This document shows positions 1 through 7,391 of a stretch of DNA of 13,749 bases, one piece after another; the first letter of the stretch is position 1; every line of letters starts with the position of its first letter. Under the pieces are notes generated by a model. It saw nothing but the letters and a program-made list of their open reading frames with translations, did not search any database and was not told where the DNA came from. The stretch lies in NCBI GenBank assembly GCA_019347775.1, contig JAHWKP010000027.1, positions 1 to 13,749 on the forward strand, given 5' to 3'. Position numbers and translations under genes: made by a program. The stretch comes from Actinomycetota bacterium (GTDB lineage: Bacteria > Actinomycetota > Acidimicrobiia > Acidimicrobiales > JAHWKP01).

Positions 1-132
1 GGGGTAGAGAACCTTCAGGGCGACGGGTCGATCGAGCAGCAGGTCCCGGGCAAGGTGCACCTCGGCCATACCACCACGGGCGATCTGCCGGATGAGCTCG
101 TACCGCCCGCTCCACACCTGCGTTTCAGTCAT
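1..132 (-). CDS. pknB: Ser/Thr protein kinase PknB-like, N-terminal 44 codons (cut by window edge)
   Basis: This is the start of a eukaryotic-type Ser/Thr kinase that runs off the left edge. The visible protein reads MTETQVWSGRYELI, then a glycine-rich loop (IARGGMAEVHLARD, residues 17-30), then the ALK of the ATP-anchoring lysine (residues 38-40). These are subdomains I and II of Hanks-type kinases. In actinobacteria the kinase at this place, last in the fhaA-fhaB-pstP-rodA-pbpA run, is PknA or PknB: membrane kinases that control cell-wall synthesis and division. The ATG at 132 lies 27 bases after the pbpA stop. No Shine-Dalgarno sequence precedes it, but a TANNNT box sits 8 bases upstream. 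The kinase identity is secure. The choice between PknA and PknB, and the presence of PASTA domains, cannot be judged from this fragment. Confidence 0.88.
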   Translation of the reverse strand, partial: MTETQVWSGRYELIRQIARGGMAEVHLARDLLLDRPVALKVLYP

Positions 133-140
133 TCGCGATC

Positions 141-146
141 ACACTA
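141..146 (-). promoter_or_regulatory. Possible internal leaderless promoter (-10 box) for pknB
   Basis: On the minus strand TAGTGT (TANNNT) ends 8 bases before the pknB ATG, in the short pbpA-pknB gap. There is no ribosome-binding site there. The arrangement matches the leaderless starts suspected at fhaA and at two other genes in this window. No convincing -35 box is visible, which is common for actinobacterial promoters. It would allow kinase expression independent of the fhaA promoter. Confidence 0.35.
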
Positions 147-159
147 AAGGTTGAGCCAG

Positions 160-1617
160 CTAGGGCTGCGACTGTGAAAGAGCCGCCGACAGCACCGCTT
201 GGGCGATGGGGGCGGCCACGCGTCCGCCGGTCGCCTCTGTTAGACCGTCCTGGCTCTCCACGACCACCGCCACCGCCACGGTCGGGGCCTCTGCGGGAGC
301 GAAGGCGATCATCCAGGCGTGCGCGTTGTCGCCCGTGGTCTGAGCCGTGCCGGTCTTGCCGGCCACGGTCACTCCCGGCACCGCGGCGCGGGTACCGCTA
401 CCGGAAGCGACAACACCGACCATCATGTCGCGGAGCAAGGCCGCGTTCTCAGCCGACATGGCCCGCTGCCATGAGGCGTAGTCGGCGCTGCGGACGAGCC
501 TTCCTTGCGGATCGCGGATCTCGGCCATGACCTGGGGCTCCATCACGACTCCCCCGTTGGCCACGCCGGCGGCGACCAGGGCCATCTGGAGCGGAGTGGC
601 GGTGACGTCCTGCTGTCCGATGGCCGACTTGGCGAGGGCGGGAACATCCCGGTCGAAGGCCTCGGCCTCCGGGAACAACGAACGCGCCGCGGCCGGAAGG
701 TCGATTGGTGGCACCGATCCGAAACCGAAGTCGCGGGCTTCGGCGGCCAGGTTTTCGGCTCCCACGTCGAGCCCCATTTGGGCGAAGCCGGTGTTGCATG
801 AGACCCGGAGCAGGTTGGGCAGCATCCCCCCGCAACTGCCGCCACCGAAGTTCGGCAGGTCTTGATCGGTCTGGGGCAGGTCGAGCGTGCGCAGGACGGG
901 ATAGTCCTTTACCGCGAGTTCTCCGGCCCGCTCGATGGCAGCCGCCGCGGTCACCACTTTGAACGTCGAGCCGGGGGCGTAGCGCTCACGGTAGGTGCGA
1001 GGCAGCATGGGTTTGGCTTCGGCGTTAGTGAGCCCTTCCCATGCCGCCCGGACCGCCTTCTGGTCGTGAGCCGACAGCGGGTTCGGGTCGTAGGTCGGGA
1101 AGCTCTGCAGCGCCAGCACTGCCCCGGTCCGGGGGTCGAGAGCCACCACCGCTCCCCGGCGGCTGCCCAGGGAGCCCGCGGCCGCTTCCTGCACCGCCTT
1201 GCTGACCGAGAGAGTCACGTGGGCGCCCTGGGGCTCGTCGGCCAGGACGTTGCCCAGCTGGCGGATGCGAACGTCGCCGCTGCGCCCCGCAAGCTCGGCT
1301 CCGTAGGTGCGCTCGATGCCGTCACTGCCGAAGGTGAACGAGAAGAACCCGGTGATGTGGGCGAACAACGGTCCCTCCGGGTACTCGCGCAGCCGCTTGA
1401 ACGGGGTGTCCACCGGCACGGACCGGGCGATCACCACGCCGTCGGCGGTGCGGATTTCCCCGCGCGGCCGGGAGAAGTCGCGCACCGCCACGCGGTTGTT
1501 GCCGGGGTGGTTGGCCAGCTCGTCGGCGCGGATCACCTGGAGGTAGTTGAGTTGCGCGAAGAGGGCGACGAACAGCACGAGCATGGCGATTCCCAGCGTC
1601 CGAATCTGCCGGTTCAC
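160..1617 (-). CDS. pbpA: Penicillin-binding protein A, class B transpeptidase
   Basis: A 485-residue class B PBP, close to the 491 residues of M. tuberculosis PbpA. It cross-links peptidoglycan with the RodA/FtsW glycosyltransferase encoded just upstream. One N-terminal membrane helix (about residues 7-28) anchors it outside the cytoplasm. A dimerisation/pedestal region follows, then the transpeptidase domain with all three catalytic motifs: STFK (217-220, nucleophile S217), SCN (273-275) and KTG (421-423). The start is GTG at 1617: GGAGG lies 7 bases upstream, and the GTGA overlaps the rodA TGA by 4 bases, implying translational coupling. The open frame extends much further upstream, but that part is a shadow of rodA and is Arg/Pro-rich. 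No PASTA domains. Substrate of the kinase downstream in known homologues. Confidence 0.95.
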   Translation of the reverse strand: MNRQIRTLGIAMLVLFVALFAQLNYLQVIRADELANHPGNNRVAVRDFSRPRGEIRTADGVVIARSVPVDTPFKRLREYPEGPLFAHITGFFSFTFGSDGIERTYGAELAGRSGDVRIRQLGNVLADEPQGAHVTLSVSKAVQEAAAGSLGSRRGAVVALDPRTGAVLALQSFPTYDPNPLSAHDQKAVRAAWEGLTNAEAKPMLPRTYRERYAPGSTFKVVTAAAAIERAGELAVKDYPVLRTLDLPQTDQDLPNFGGGSCGGMLPNLLRVSCNTGFAQMGLDVGAENLAAEARDFGFGSVPPIDLPAAARSLFPEAEAFDRDVPALAKSAIGQQDVTATPLQMALVAAGVANGGVVMEPQVMAEIRDPQGRLVRSADYASWQRAMSAENAALLRDMMVGVVASGSGTRAAVPGVTVAGKTGTAQTTGDNAHAWMIAFAPAEAPTVAVAVVVESQDGLTEATGGRVAAPIAQAVLSAALSQSQP

Positions 1618-2942
1618 TTCTGCGCCTCCAGCGCGGCCGCTTGTCTGCCGTTGTCGTTGCTGATCCTGATGAGAAGAGCCAACAGGATGTAGTTGGCCAC
1701 GAGTGACGAGCCGCCGTAGGAAACGAACGGCAACGTGATTCCGGTCAGCGGGACCAGCCGGGTTACGCCGCCGAGGATGATGAAGGTCTGGACTCCGACG
1801 ATGGAAGTGAGGCCGGCGGCCAGCAGTTTGTCCAGCGGATGCTGCGCCCGGCGGGCGATTCCCAGGCCGGCACCGATGAGAACGAGGAAGGCGGCCAGGA
1901 TGGCCGTGGTGCCGAGCAGGCCCAGTTCCTCGCCGATGGCCGCGAAGATGAAGTCGGTCTCGGCCGCGGGGATCTGTTGGGGCGACCCCAGAGAGATTCC
2001 GGTGCCGGTGAGCCCGCCGGTGCCGAGCGCGTACGACGACTGAACGATCTGGTAGCCCTCGCCGTCGGCGACGGGCCACGGGTCCAGCCAGATCCGCACC
2101 CGCGACTGCACGTGCTCGAACAACGACCACGCGGCATAGGCCCCGGCGAAGAACAGCGTTGCGCCCAGGGCCAGCCAGGCGCCTCTCTCCGTGGCCACCC
2201 ACAGCATGAGCACGAACAGCGCGAAGAACAGCAGCGAGGAGCCGAGGTCCTTCTGGGCGGTCATCACGAGTATCGACACACCCCAGGCGAGCAGGATCGG
2301 AGCCGCTGCCCGGGGCTCCGGTAGCGACACCGGTCCGAGACGGCGGGTGCTGCGGGCCAGCAGGTCGCGCTTTTCGACGAGGTAGGAGGCGAAGAAGGCG
2401 GCCAGGGCGATCTTGGCCAGTTCGCCCGGCTGGAACGACAGCGGGCCGAGGGCGACCCATAGGCGGGCGCCGTTGACGGCGTAACCGATCCCCGGCACGA
2501 GCGGCAGGAGCAGAAGACCGAGGCCCACCAGCGCGAGGGTCCAGCGGTAGCGGTCGAGGAGGCGGGCCTCGCGGACGACGATGAGGGTGCCGGCGAAGGC
2601 GGCGATGCCGATCGCCGTCCACGTCGCCTGAGCGGCAGCGCGGTCGGTGTCGAGCCGGGCGATGAAGACGTACCCGAGGCCGTTGAGAGCTGCGGCTACC
2701 GGAAGCAGAACCGGCGAAGCCCGCGGAGCGAGTCGTCGGATGACGAGGTGGGCGACGGCAAGTGTTCCGAGGGTGAAGACGAGGAACGGCATGAGATCGA
2801 CCGGCACCGAAGCCGTACGCCCGAGGCTGGCCAGAACGTATGCGCCAAGCGTGAGCAGACCGACCATCAACAGCAGACGGGCCTCTTTAGAGCGCGGGTT
2901 GGGTATGCGGCGGGCTTTTGCCGCGACTGCGGTTGCCGTCAC
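1614..2942 (-). CDS. rodA: SEDS-family peptidoglycan glycosyltransferase RodA/FtsW
   Basis: A 442-residue polytopic membrane protein that polymerises lipid II into glycan strands, working with the class B PBP encoded next. It has about ten hydrophobic segments from residue 22 to 426. SEDS hallmarks are present: FQPGELAKIAL (170-180), the long extracytoplasmic loop with WLDPWP (285-290), TDFIFAAIGEELG (329-341) in which D330 aligns with the catalytic Asp of RodA/FtsW, and PFVSYGGSS (405-413). The start is GTG at 2942, which overlaps the pstP stop as GTGA; no separate ribosome-binding site is clear, so coupling to pstP is likely. Its place between pstP and pbpA is that of mycobacterial rodA, so I prefer RodA to FtsW, although sequence alone does not separate the two well. 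Confidence 0.94.
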   Translation of the reverse strand: MTATAVAAKARRIPNPRSKEARLLLMVGLLTLGAYVLASLGRTASVPVDLMPFLVFTLGTLAVAHLVIRRLAPRASPVLLPVAAALNGLGYVFIARLDTDRAAAQATWTAIGIAAFAGTLIVVREARLLDRYRWTLALVGLGLLLLPLVPGIGYAVNGARLWVALGPLSFQPGELAKIALAAFFASYLVEKRDLLARSTRRLGPVSLPEPRAAAPILLAWGVSILVMTAQKDLGSSLLFFALFVLMLWVATERGAWLALGATLFFAGAYAAWSLFEHVQSRVRIWLDPWPVADGEGYQIVQSSYALGTGGLTGTGISLGSPQQIPAAETDFIFAAIGEELGLLGTTAILAAFLVLIGAGLGIARRAQHPLDKLLAAGLTSIVGVQTFIILGGVTRLVPLTGITLPFVSYGGSSLVANYILLALLIRISNDNGRQAAALEAQK

Positions 2943-4267
2943 GGCCCGGGCGGTGGAGGCGGCGGCGCTGGGGTCGGCGGGGGTGGTGGTGGTGGTGGTG
3001 GCGCGGTCGTGGTTGTGGTCGGCGGTGGCTCGCGTTCTTCGCGGTAGGCCTCAGCACGGCGCTCGAGGCGCGCGACCTGGTCGCGGGCTTCTCCCAAGGA
3101 TGAATAAGAGGTATCGGACAAGACGACGTCGCGCTCGTCCGGCGGAAGTTCGGTGAGATCGAGCTCAGTGCGCTCGACCGGCTCGGGCTCGACCCACAAG
3201 AACCCGTCGGGTGGCCGACCGCGGAAGATCACAACCTCGCCGGCGTCGGTATCGAGGAACCAGGCCGACCGTCCGTACCAGATCGCGCCCGCCGCGGCCG
3301 CGCCTCCAATCAGCATCCCGACCACGAACAACGCTAGGAGTGCGACTCCCGACGGCCGCTTGCGATGAGGTGCAGGCTCGTCGTCGGATTCGGGGAGGAT
3401 TTCATCGGCCTGCGGAGCGGCGGCAACCGGGACTTCTTCGGTGGAGTCGATCTTGTCGGCTTCGGATCGTCCCTTGCCCTTGCCCTTTTTGGCCCCGGCC
3501 AGCGCCTTCGACGCGGACTCTGCCCGTCCGCCGTCATCGACGACGTCGACGATTACGACGGTGATGTTGTCGTGGCCGCCGGCATCGCGGGCCATGTCGA
3601 CCAGCTTGCGAGAGGCAGCGTCCGGATCGGCCTCGGTCCGCAGAACGGTGGCCACGTCGTCGTCCGAGACCTCGCCGAACAGCCCGTCGCTGGCGAGGAG
3701 CAACCGATCACCCGCGTAGGGCACCAACTGCCAGACGTCGACCTCGACGTCCTCCTCGATCCCCAGGACGCGGGTAACGAGATTGCGTTGGGGATGCACC
3801 GCCGCCTGCTCCGTGGTCAGTTCCCCTCTGCGCACGAGCTCGCCAGGTACGTTGTGGTCGTCGGTCAGCTGCTGGAGTTCGCCGTCGCGCAACATGTAAG
3901 CCCGCGAGTCGCCGACATTGACCACCGCGAACTCCTCGCCAGTGCCATCCTTGGCGTCCTCCGGGGCGGGGAGCAGAGCGAGGGCGGTGATGGTGGTTCC
4001 CATCCCGCGCAGGTCGCGCGAGCCGGCCTTCTCGAAGACGGCACGATTCGCAGCCTTGACCGCGGCGACCAGCGCGTCGGCGTCGCTTCCTTCGTTGAAG
4101 GCAGCCTTGAGCGCCTCGACCGCGGTGTTGGATGCGACGTCGCCTCCCCGCGCTCCGCCCATGCCGTCGGCCACGGCGAACAGGGGCGAGGCAAGCAGGA
4201 ATTGGTCGTCGTTCTTCTCGCGGATCCGCCCGACGTCGGTGGCGCCTCCCCACTTCAACTCCGTCAT
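2939..4267 (-). CDS. pstP: PP2C-type Ser/Thr phosphatase PstP
   Basis: A 442-residue membrane phosphatase that reverses PknA/PknB phosphorylation. The cytoplasmic PP2C (PPM) domain spans about residues 5-242. It contains ADGMGG (33-38), VGDSRAY (118-124), ASDGLFGE (192-199) and GGHDNITVV (230-238); D34, D120, D194 and D233 are the expected metal ligands. A charged Lys/Gly-rich juxtamembrane stretch follows (258-275), then one membrane helix (about 307-330) and a roughly 110-residue outer part. The outer part ends in a low-complexity tail: EPPP, a run of Thr, then long proline runs (413-442). The ATG at 4267 overlaps the fhaB stop (ATGA) and has GGAG about 9 bases upstream. The open frame upstream of that ATG is a shadow of fhaB. 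Confidence 0.95.
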   Translation of the reverse strand: MTELKWGGATDVGRIREKNDDQFLLASPLFAVADGMGGARGGDVASNTAVEALKAAFNEGSDADALVAAVKAANRAVFEKAGSRDLRGMGTTITALALLPAPEDAKDGTGEEFAVVNVGDSRAYMLRDGELQQLTDDHNVPGELVRRGELTTEQAAVHPQRNLVTRVLGIEEDVEVDVWQLVPYAGDRLLLASDGLFGEVSDDDVATVLRTEADPDAASRKLVDMARDAGGHDNITVVIVDVVDDGGRAESASKALAGAKKGKGKGRSEADKIDSTEEVPVAAAPQADEILPESDDEPAPHRKRPSGVALLALFVVGMLIGGAAAAGAIWYGRSAWFLDTDAGEVVIFRGRPPDGFLWVEPEPVERTELDLTELPPDERDVVLSDTSYSSLGEARDQVARLERRAEAYREEREPPPTTTTTAPPPPPPPPPTPAPPPPPPGP

Positions 4268-4692
4268 CTGGTCAACTCCATCACGGTTTGGCCCACCTGC
4301 ACTCGGTCGCCCCTCCGCACCGGGGTCGGACGCTTCGCGGGCCGGCGGTTGACGAAGGTGCCGTTGGTCGAGCCCAGGTCCTCCACGTAGAGCTTGCCGT
4401 TCTGGCGAAAGAACCGGGCGTGCAACTGGCTCACGGTGCTGTCCTTCAGAGCCACCCCGCAGTTCGCGCCCCGGCCGACGGTCGTCTCGTCGGCGAGGTC
4501 GAAGGTGAGGCCCTTGGAGTCCTCGGGAGAAAGGATCCGCGCCCGCGCCGCCGCGGTGGGCTGCACCGCACCGGGGCCGCCCGCTGCCGGAGATGACGAC
4601 TCGGCCCACACCGATCTAAGGACGCGAAAGAAGAAGAAGTAAAGGCCGGCAAGGAACACCAGCTTCAAAACTGTCAGGACGGCGTCGCTCAC
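4264..4692 (-). CDS. fhaB: FHA-domain protein FhaB (FipA-like), membrane-anchored
   Basis: A 142-residue protein with an N-terminal membrane helix (about residues 5-24, including a run of five Phe), a short linker, and a C-terminal FHA domain (about 62-140). The phosphothreonine-binding residues are visible: GRG (73-75), S88 and H91 in SQLHARF, and STNGTFVN (108-115). Mycobacterial FhaB is 155 residues with the same layout; it is phosphorylated by the neighbouring kinases and links them to division. The GTG at 4692 is chosen because the protein then begins directly with the helix, 13 bases after the fhaA stop. A longer in-frame start at 4770 would put 26 unrelated residues from fhaA overlap in front. 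The ribosome-binding site is weak; a small GGGGT/ACCCC hairpin (4699-4712) surrounds the fhaA stop. Confidence 0.92.
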   Translation of the reverse strand: MSDAVLTVLKLVFLAGLYFFFFRVLRSVWAESSSPAAGGPGAVQPTAAARARILSPEDSKGLTFDLADETTVGRGANCGVALKDSTVSQLHARFFRQNGKLYVEDLGSTNGTFVNRRPAKRPTPVRRGDRVQVGQTVMELTR

Positions 4693-4705
4693 GGTCGGGG
4701 GGTCT

Positions 4706-5368
4706 CTACCCCACCTCGAAGCGAAAAGTGCTTCGCCCGATCGATATGCGCTCTCCGCCGGTGAGCTCACGTTCCGTGGTCCCGGCCCCGTTGACCCTGG
4801 TCCCGTTGACCGAGCCGAGATCGGCGATCACGAAGCCGTCTCCCAGGCGGCGGATCTCGGCGTGACGGCGGCTGACCTCTTTGTCCTCGGGGTCCATGAC
4901 GATCGTGCAATCGGTTTGTCTTCCGATGACGATCGGCTTGGCGCCGAGCTCGACGCGCTGACCGTCGGGGGTTATGACGGCCGCCGGGCGACCGCCTTCG
5001 CCCTCGACCATGGTCGCCACGAGGCGGAACGTCCCCGGTCTGACGTCGGGGGCGGGCTCGGCGAAGCGGACCTCGACCGGGCCGATGAACGAATAGGAGT
5101 GAGTACGGGCGTGCGAGCGCGCCTCGGTCGCGAGCTCCCGGGCAAGGGCGCCGGCACCCTGGCTCAGCCGTGCGTAGTCCTCCTCGGACATCTCGAAGGT
5201 GAAGCAGTTGGGAGCGAGAACCCCGTGTACGCCTACCTGGCGCTGGTGATCCATCTCCCGGGTGAGGCGACGACCGAGTTCGGCTGGCTGGAGTCCGCTG
5301 GGAAAGGCCTTGGCGAAGACGCCCTCGACCAGGCGCTCCAGCTTGCGTTCGAAGTTCTGGAGCCCCAT
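4706..5368 (-). CDS. fhaA: FHA-domain protein FhaA with DUF3662 N-terminus
   Basis: A 220-residue cytoplasmic protein. Residues 1 to about 115 form the DUF3662 domain typical of FhaA (MGLQNFERKLERLVEG at the start, FTFEMSEEDYARL at 56-67, SYSFIGPVEVRF at 91-102). Residues about 145-219 form an FHA domain with GRQ (149-151), SRRHAEIR (166-173) and GSVNGTRVN (185-193). In mycobacteria FhaA binds phosphorylated PknB targets and the MviN/CwlM system to tune peptidoglycan synthesis. The long disordered linker of mycobacterial FhaA (527 residues) is absent here. The start is ATG at 5368: TACAGT ends exactly 7 bases before it and there is no ribosome-binding site, which suggests a leaderless mRNA. 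An in-frame GTG at 5377 lies inside that -10 box and is therefore unlikely. First gene of the operon. Confidence 0.93.
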   Translation of the reverse strand: MGLQNFERKLERLVEGVFAKAFPSGLQPAELGRRLTREMDHQRQVGVHGVLAPNCFTFEMSEEDYARLSQGAGALARELATEARSHARTHSYSFIGPVEVRFAEPAPDVRPGTFRLVATMVEGEGGRPAAVITPDGQRVELGAKPIVIGRQTDCTIVMDPEDKEVSRRHAEIRRLGDGFVIADLGSVNGTRVNGAGTTERELTGGERISIGRSTFRFEVG

Positions 5369-5375
5369 CGCCCGC

Positions 5376-5381
5376 ACTGTA
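5376..5381 (-). promoter_or_regulatory. Leaderless -10 promoter box of the fhaA operon
   Basis: On the minus strand TACAGT (TANNNT) is followed by GCGGGCG and then the fhaA ATG. With the usual spacing of 6-7 bases, transcription would begin at or next to the A of the ATG. No purine-rich ribosome-binding site is present. No good -35 hexamer is seen at 16-18 bases. This would be the main promoter of the six-gene operon. Confidence 0.5.
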
Positions 5382-5426
5382 CCCAGGGCTACCTGTGACC
5401 GGAGCGAGAAGCCCCCCGCTCACGGC

Positions 5427-5432
5427 TACCCT
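5427..5432 (+). promoter_or_regulatory. Possible -10 box for tRNA-Leu
   Basis: TACCCT (TANNNT) ends 12 bases before the first base of tRNA-Leu, leaving room for a leader of about 5-6 bases. No -35 box is recognisable. It lies back to back with the fhaA promoter, so the roughly 75-bp gap serves both directions. Confidence 0.33.
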
Positions 5433-5444
5433 CGTTGACCCCAC

Positions 5445-5528
<84 letters not shown>

Positions 5529-5571
5529 CGGCACGGCGAGTCCCCTCGCTCGCGGTCGCTGAGGACGTTTG

Positions 5572-5633
5572 TTGTGCAGTTAGCGCCCCTAAAAGGGGGG
5601 GATTCCGGCGAAATTAGGGCGCTAAGTGCACAA
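5572..5633. repeat. 62-bp imperfect inverted repeat (REP/MITE-like)
   Basis: The left arm (5572-5592) begins TTGTGCAGTTAGCGCC and the right arm (5614-5633) ends GCGCTAAGTGCACAA. The arms are complementary over 20 positions with one mismatch and one extra C. The 21-base centre carries a run of seven G. Such arms are far longer than chance. No poly-T follows either end, so it is not a simple terminator, and no clear target duplication flanks it. It could be a REP-like palindrome, a miniature transposon, or a protein-binding site; the sequence alone does not decide. Confidence 0.75.
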
Positions 5634-5652
5634 TGAATGCGCGTGCTGACGC

Positions 5653-5692
5653 GGAGCCGGGCGTCCCCGATTGGGAACGCCCGGCTCCTTTA
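5653..5692 (+). terminator. Strong intrinsic terminator, possibly bidirectional
   Basis: GGAGCCGGGCGT (5653-5664) pairs perfectly with ACGCCCGGCTCC (5677-5688). An inner CCC/GGG extends the stem across one C-A mismatch. The plus strand then continues TTTACTT. It lies between tRNA-Leu (plus) and the 3' end of the protease gene (minus, stop at 5713), so it probably ends the tRNA transcript and may also end the convergent protease mRNA, although the minus side lacks a T-run. Confidence 0.75.
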
Positions 5693-5712
5693 CTTGTGTC
5701 GCCCCGTGCGGG

Positions 5713-7248
5713 CTAGCGCTGCGGGCGCAGGGCGAAGTTCGCCGTGGTGGTCTGGCCCGAGTTCACGGTGACGTTCTGCGACTTCGAGCGGTAGCCGGTC
5801 GCCGATGCCGTGCACGTGTAGGTGCTCGGCGTCACGTTGGTGATCGAGTAGTTGCCCGCAGAGTCGGTGGTCGCCGATCCTGCCGTTCCACAGTCGACCG
5901 TGGCGCCGCTGATGGCCGCCTTGGTGCGTCCGTCGGTGACCTTGCCCGCGATGGCACCGGGGTCGGTCGGCTCGGGCTCCGAGACCGATCCTCCGAGGGC
6001 ACCGGCGAGGTTGACGACCTTGATGTTGTTGCATCCACCGTCGCCCTCACCCGTCGACTTCATCGTGCTGCGGGTCTGCGATGCGTCAGTGCCCTTGGCC
6101 CACATGAGCATCGCGGCCACGCCGGACACGTGCGGGGTGGACATGGACGTGCCGTCCAGCAGCGCGTACGAGTTGCCCGGCGTGGTCGACCACACGTCGA
6201 CGCCAGGCGCCGCGATCTCGACGTCGGCGTTGCAGTTGCTGAACCAGGGCCGCTCGCCGGCTGCATCGATGGCAGCGACCGACATCACGTCGGCGTGGTA
6301 CGCCGGGTAATTGGGAGTCGAGTCACCATCGTTGCCGGCCGCGGCGATCAACAGCGCGCCCGAGGCGGCAGCCTCGGTCAGCTCCTTGTCGAGAGCGTCG
6401 TCCTGGGGCCCACCAAGGCTCATGCTGACGATGCGAGCACCGCCGGTGGTGTGGAGCCAGTGGATGCCAGCGATGATGTCGGCGTAGAACCCGACACCAG
6501 CGGCGTCGAGTCCCTTGAAGATGGCGAACTCCGAGTTCGGAGCCACGCCGGCCACGCCCACGCTGTTGTTGGTGATGGCGCCGACGGTGCCGGCGACGTG
6601 GGTGCCGTGGAGGTTGTCGTCCGAGCAGCTGCCGTTGATGATGATGCCGGTGCCGGTAAGAGCGTTGGCACACGCCTTGGTCTTGTTGAACAGGTCAACG
6701 TGGCTGAGGTCGATGCCCGTGTCGAGGATGCCGACGCGCGTGCCGCCCGACGACGGGAACGAACCGCTGCCGAACGCGACGTCCCAGCCCTCGGGGGCGT
6801 CGATGTCCTTGTCGGCGACACCCTTCACCAAGCTGCCAGTGACCGACTGACCGGTGTTGTTGAGGCCCCATTCATCGATGTAGAGCGTGTCGTTGGGATT
6901 CGAGAGGAGCGAAACCTCCCAGTTGGGGTGGGCGTAGGCCACGTTGGGGTTGCGCTCGTAGCGAACCGCGGATGCCGCAGGATCGACACCTTCGGGCAGG
7001 CGGACGACGTCGAGGTTCAACCACTCCATGGTGTTCTCGACCTCGCCCCGCTCGGATGCGTGGGCCGAGGCGCGTGCCGGCGCCGGAGTGCCGGGATCGA
7101 AGGCGACGAGGACGAGGTCCTCGTGGTACTCGTGGCCGCCTCCGTCGTTGCCAGCGCTACTGGCGCCAGCTGGGGCGAGCGTCGCGAGAACGGACGCGGT
7201 GAAGAAGAGGGAAACGAGCATGGACGCTCGCCTGAGGATGGGGCGCAT
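5713..7248 (-). CDS. Secreted subtilisin-like serine protease (peptidase S8) with C-terminal CarboxypepD_reg-like domain
   Basis: A 511-residue exported protease. Residues 1 to about 31 are a Sec signal peptide (Arg pair, hydrophobic LVSLFFTASVLATLA, AGASSA end). Residues about 43-110 resemble the inhibitory pro-domain of fervidolysin-type subtilases. The catalytic domain (about 125-415) shows D176 in GILDTGID, H214 in HGTHVAG, oxyanion N306 in AAAGND and nucleophile S368 in GTSMSTPHVSG. Residues 431-511 form a beta-sandwich of the carboxypeptidase-regulatory/CnaB type (IAGKVTDG..., GNYSITNVTPSTYTCTASATGY), a likely surface or substrate-binding module. No lipobox and no C-terminal anchor, so it is probably released. 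The start is ATG at 7248 with GGAGGT 6 bases upstream; an earlier in-frame start at 7287 would spoil the signal peptide. Substrate unknown. Confidence 0.94.
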   Translation of the reverse strand: MRPILRRASMLVSLFFTASVLATLAPAGASSAGNDGGGHEYHEDLVLVAFDPGTPAPARASAHASERGEVENTMEWLNLDVVRLPEGVDPAASAVRYERNPNVAYAHPNWEVSLLSNPNDTLYIDEWGLNNTGQSVTGSLVKGVADKDIDAPEGWDVAFGSGSFPSSGGTRVGILDTGIDLSHVDLFNKTKACANALTGTGIIINGSCSDDNLHGTHVAGTVGAITNNSVGVAGVAPNSEFAIFKGLDAAGVGFYADIIAGIHWLHTTGGARIVSMSLGGPQDDALDKELTEAAASGALLIAAAGNDGDSTPNYPAYHADVMSVAAIDAAGERPWFSNCNADVEIAAPGVDVWSTTPGNSYALLDGTSMSTPHVSGVAAMLMWAKGTDASQTRSTMKSTGEGDGGCNNIKVVNLAGALGGSVSEPEPTDPGAIAGKVTDGRTKAAISGATVDCGTAGSATTDSAGNYSITNVTPSTYTCTASATGYRSKSQNVTVNSGQTTTANFALRPQR

Positions 7249-7391
7249 TTTGACCTCCGCCGTAAAGGAATGGGACCTTAGGGACAAACGCTACAGGTGT
7301 TCTCCGTCACAGTATCGGCAGATGTATTGCCCCACAAGAGAGACTTTTGGCGCCTAGCGCGCCTTCGGGGTGGTTTCTTGCGCGTGTGTGC
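7249..7391 (-). promoter_or_regulatory. Upstream region of the protease gene with RBS and possible -10
   Basis: The gap between the membrane-protein stop (7392) and the protease ATG (7248). GGAGGT, 6 bases before the ATG, is a strong ribosome-binding site. TAGCGT (minus, 7288-7293) is a TANNNT -10 candidate and would give a leader of about 33 bases. A short GGCGC/GCGCC palindrome lies farther upstream (about 7348-7362), not followed by a T-run. No riboswitch or other RNA recognised. Confidence 0.35.

Noticed and set aside
1618..2622. Open frame continuing upstream of pbpA
   Set aside because: It is the rodA sequence read in another frame. The translation is Arg/Pro/Gly-rich with no domain, while rodA in this stretch is a perfect SEDS protein. 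The GTG at 1617 with GGAGG is the real pbpA start.
3365..4390. Long plus-strand open frame opposite pstP
   Set aside because: Antisense shadow of pstP and fhaB, with no recognisable domain and no ribosome-binding site.
4268..4609. Upstream extension of pstP
   Set aside because: A shadow of fhaB. The ATG at 4267 with the ATGA overlap fits the PP2C N-terminus.
5535..5549. Small GCGAG/CTCGC hairpin just after tRNA-Leu
   Set aside because: A five-pair stem without a T-run, and it partly echoes the tRNA acceptor sequence. Too weak to call a terminator or an att site.
5671..7281. Long plus-strand open frame opposite the protease
   Set aside because: Val/Gly/Arg/Asp-rich translation typical of the antisense frame of a GC-rich gene. 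The minus-strand protease has full catalytic motifs, a signal peptide and a ribosome-binding site.
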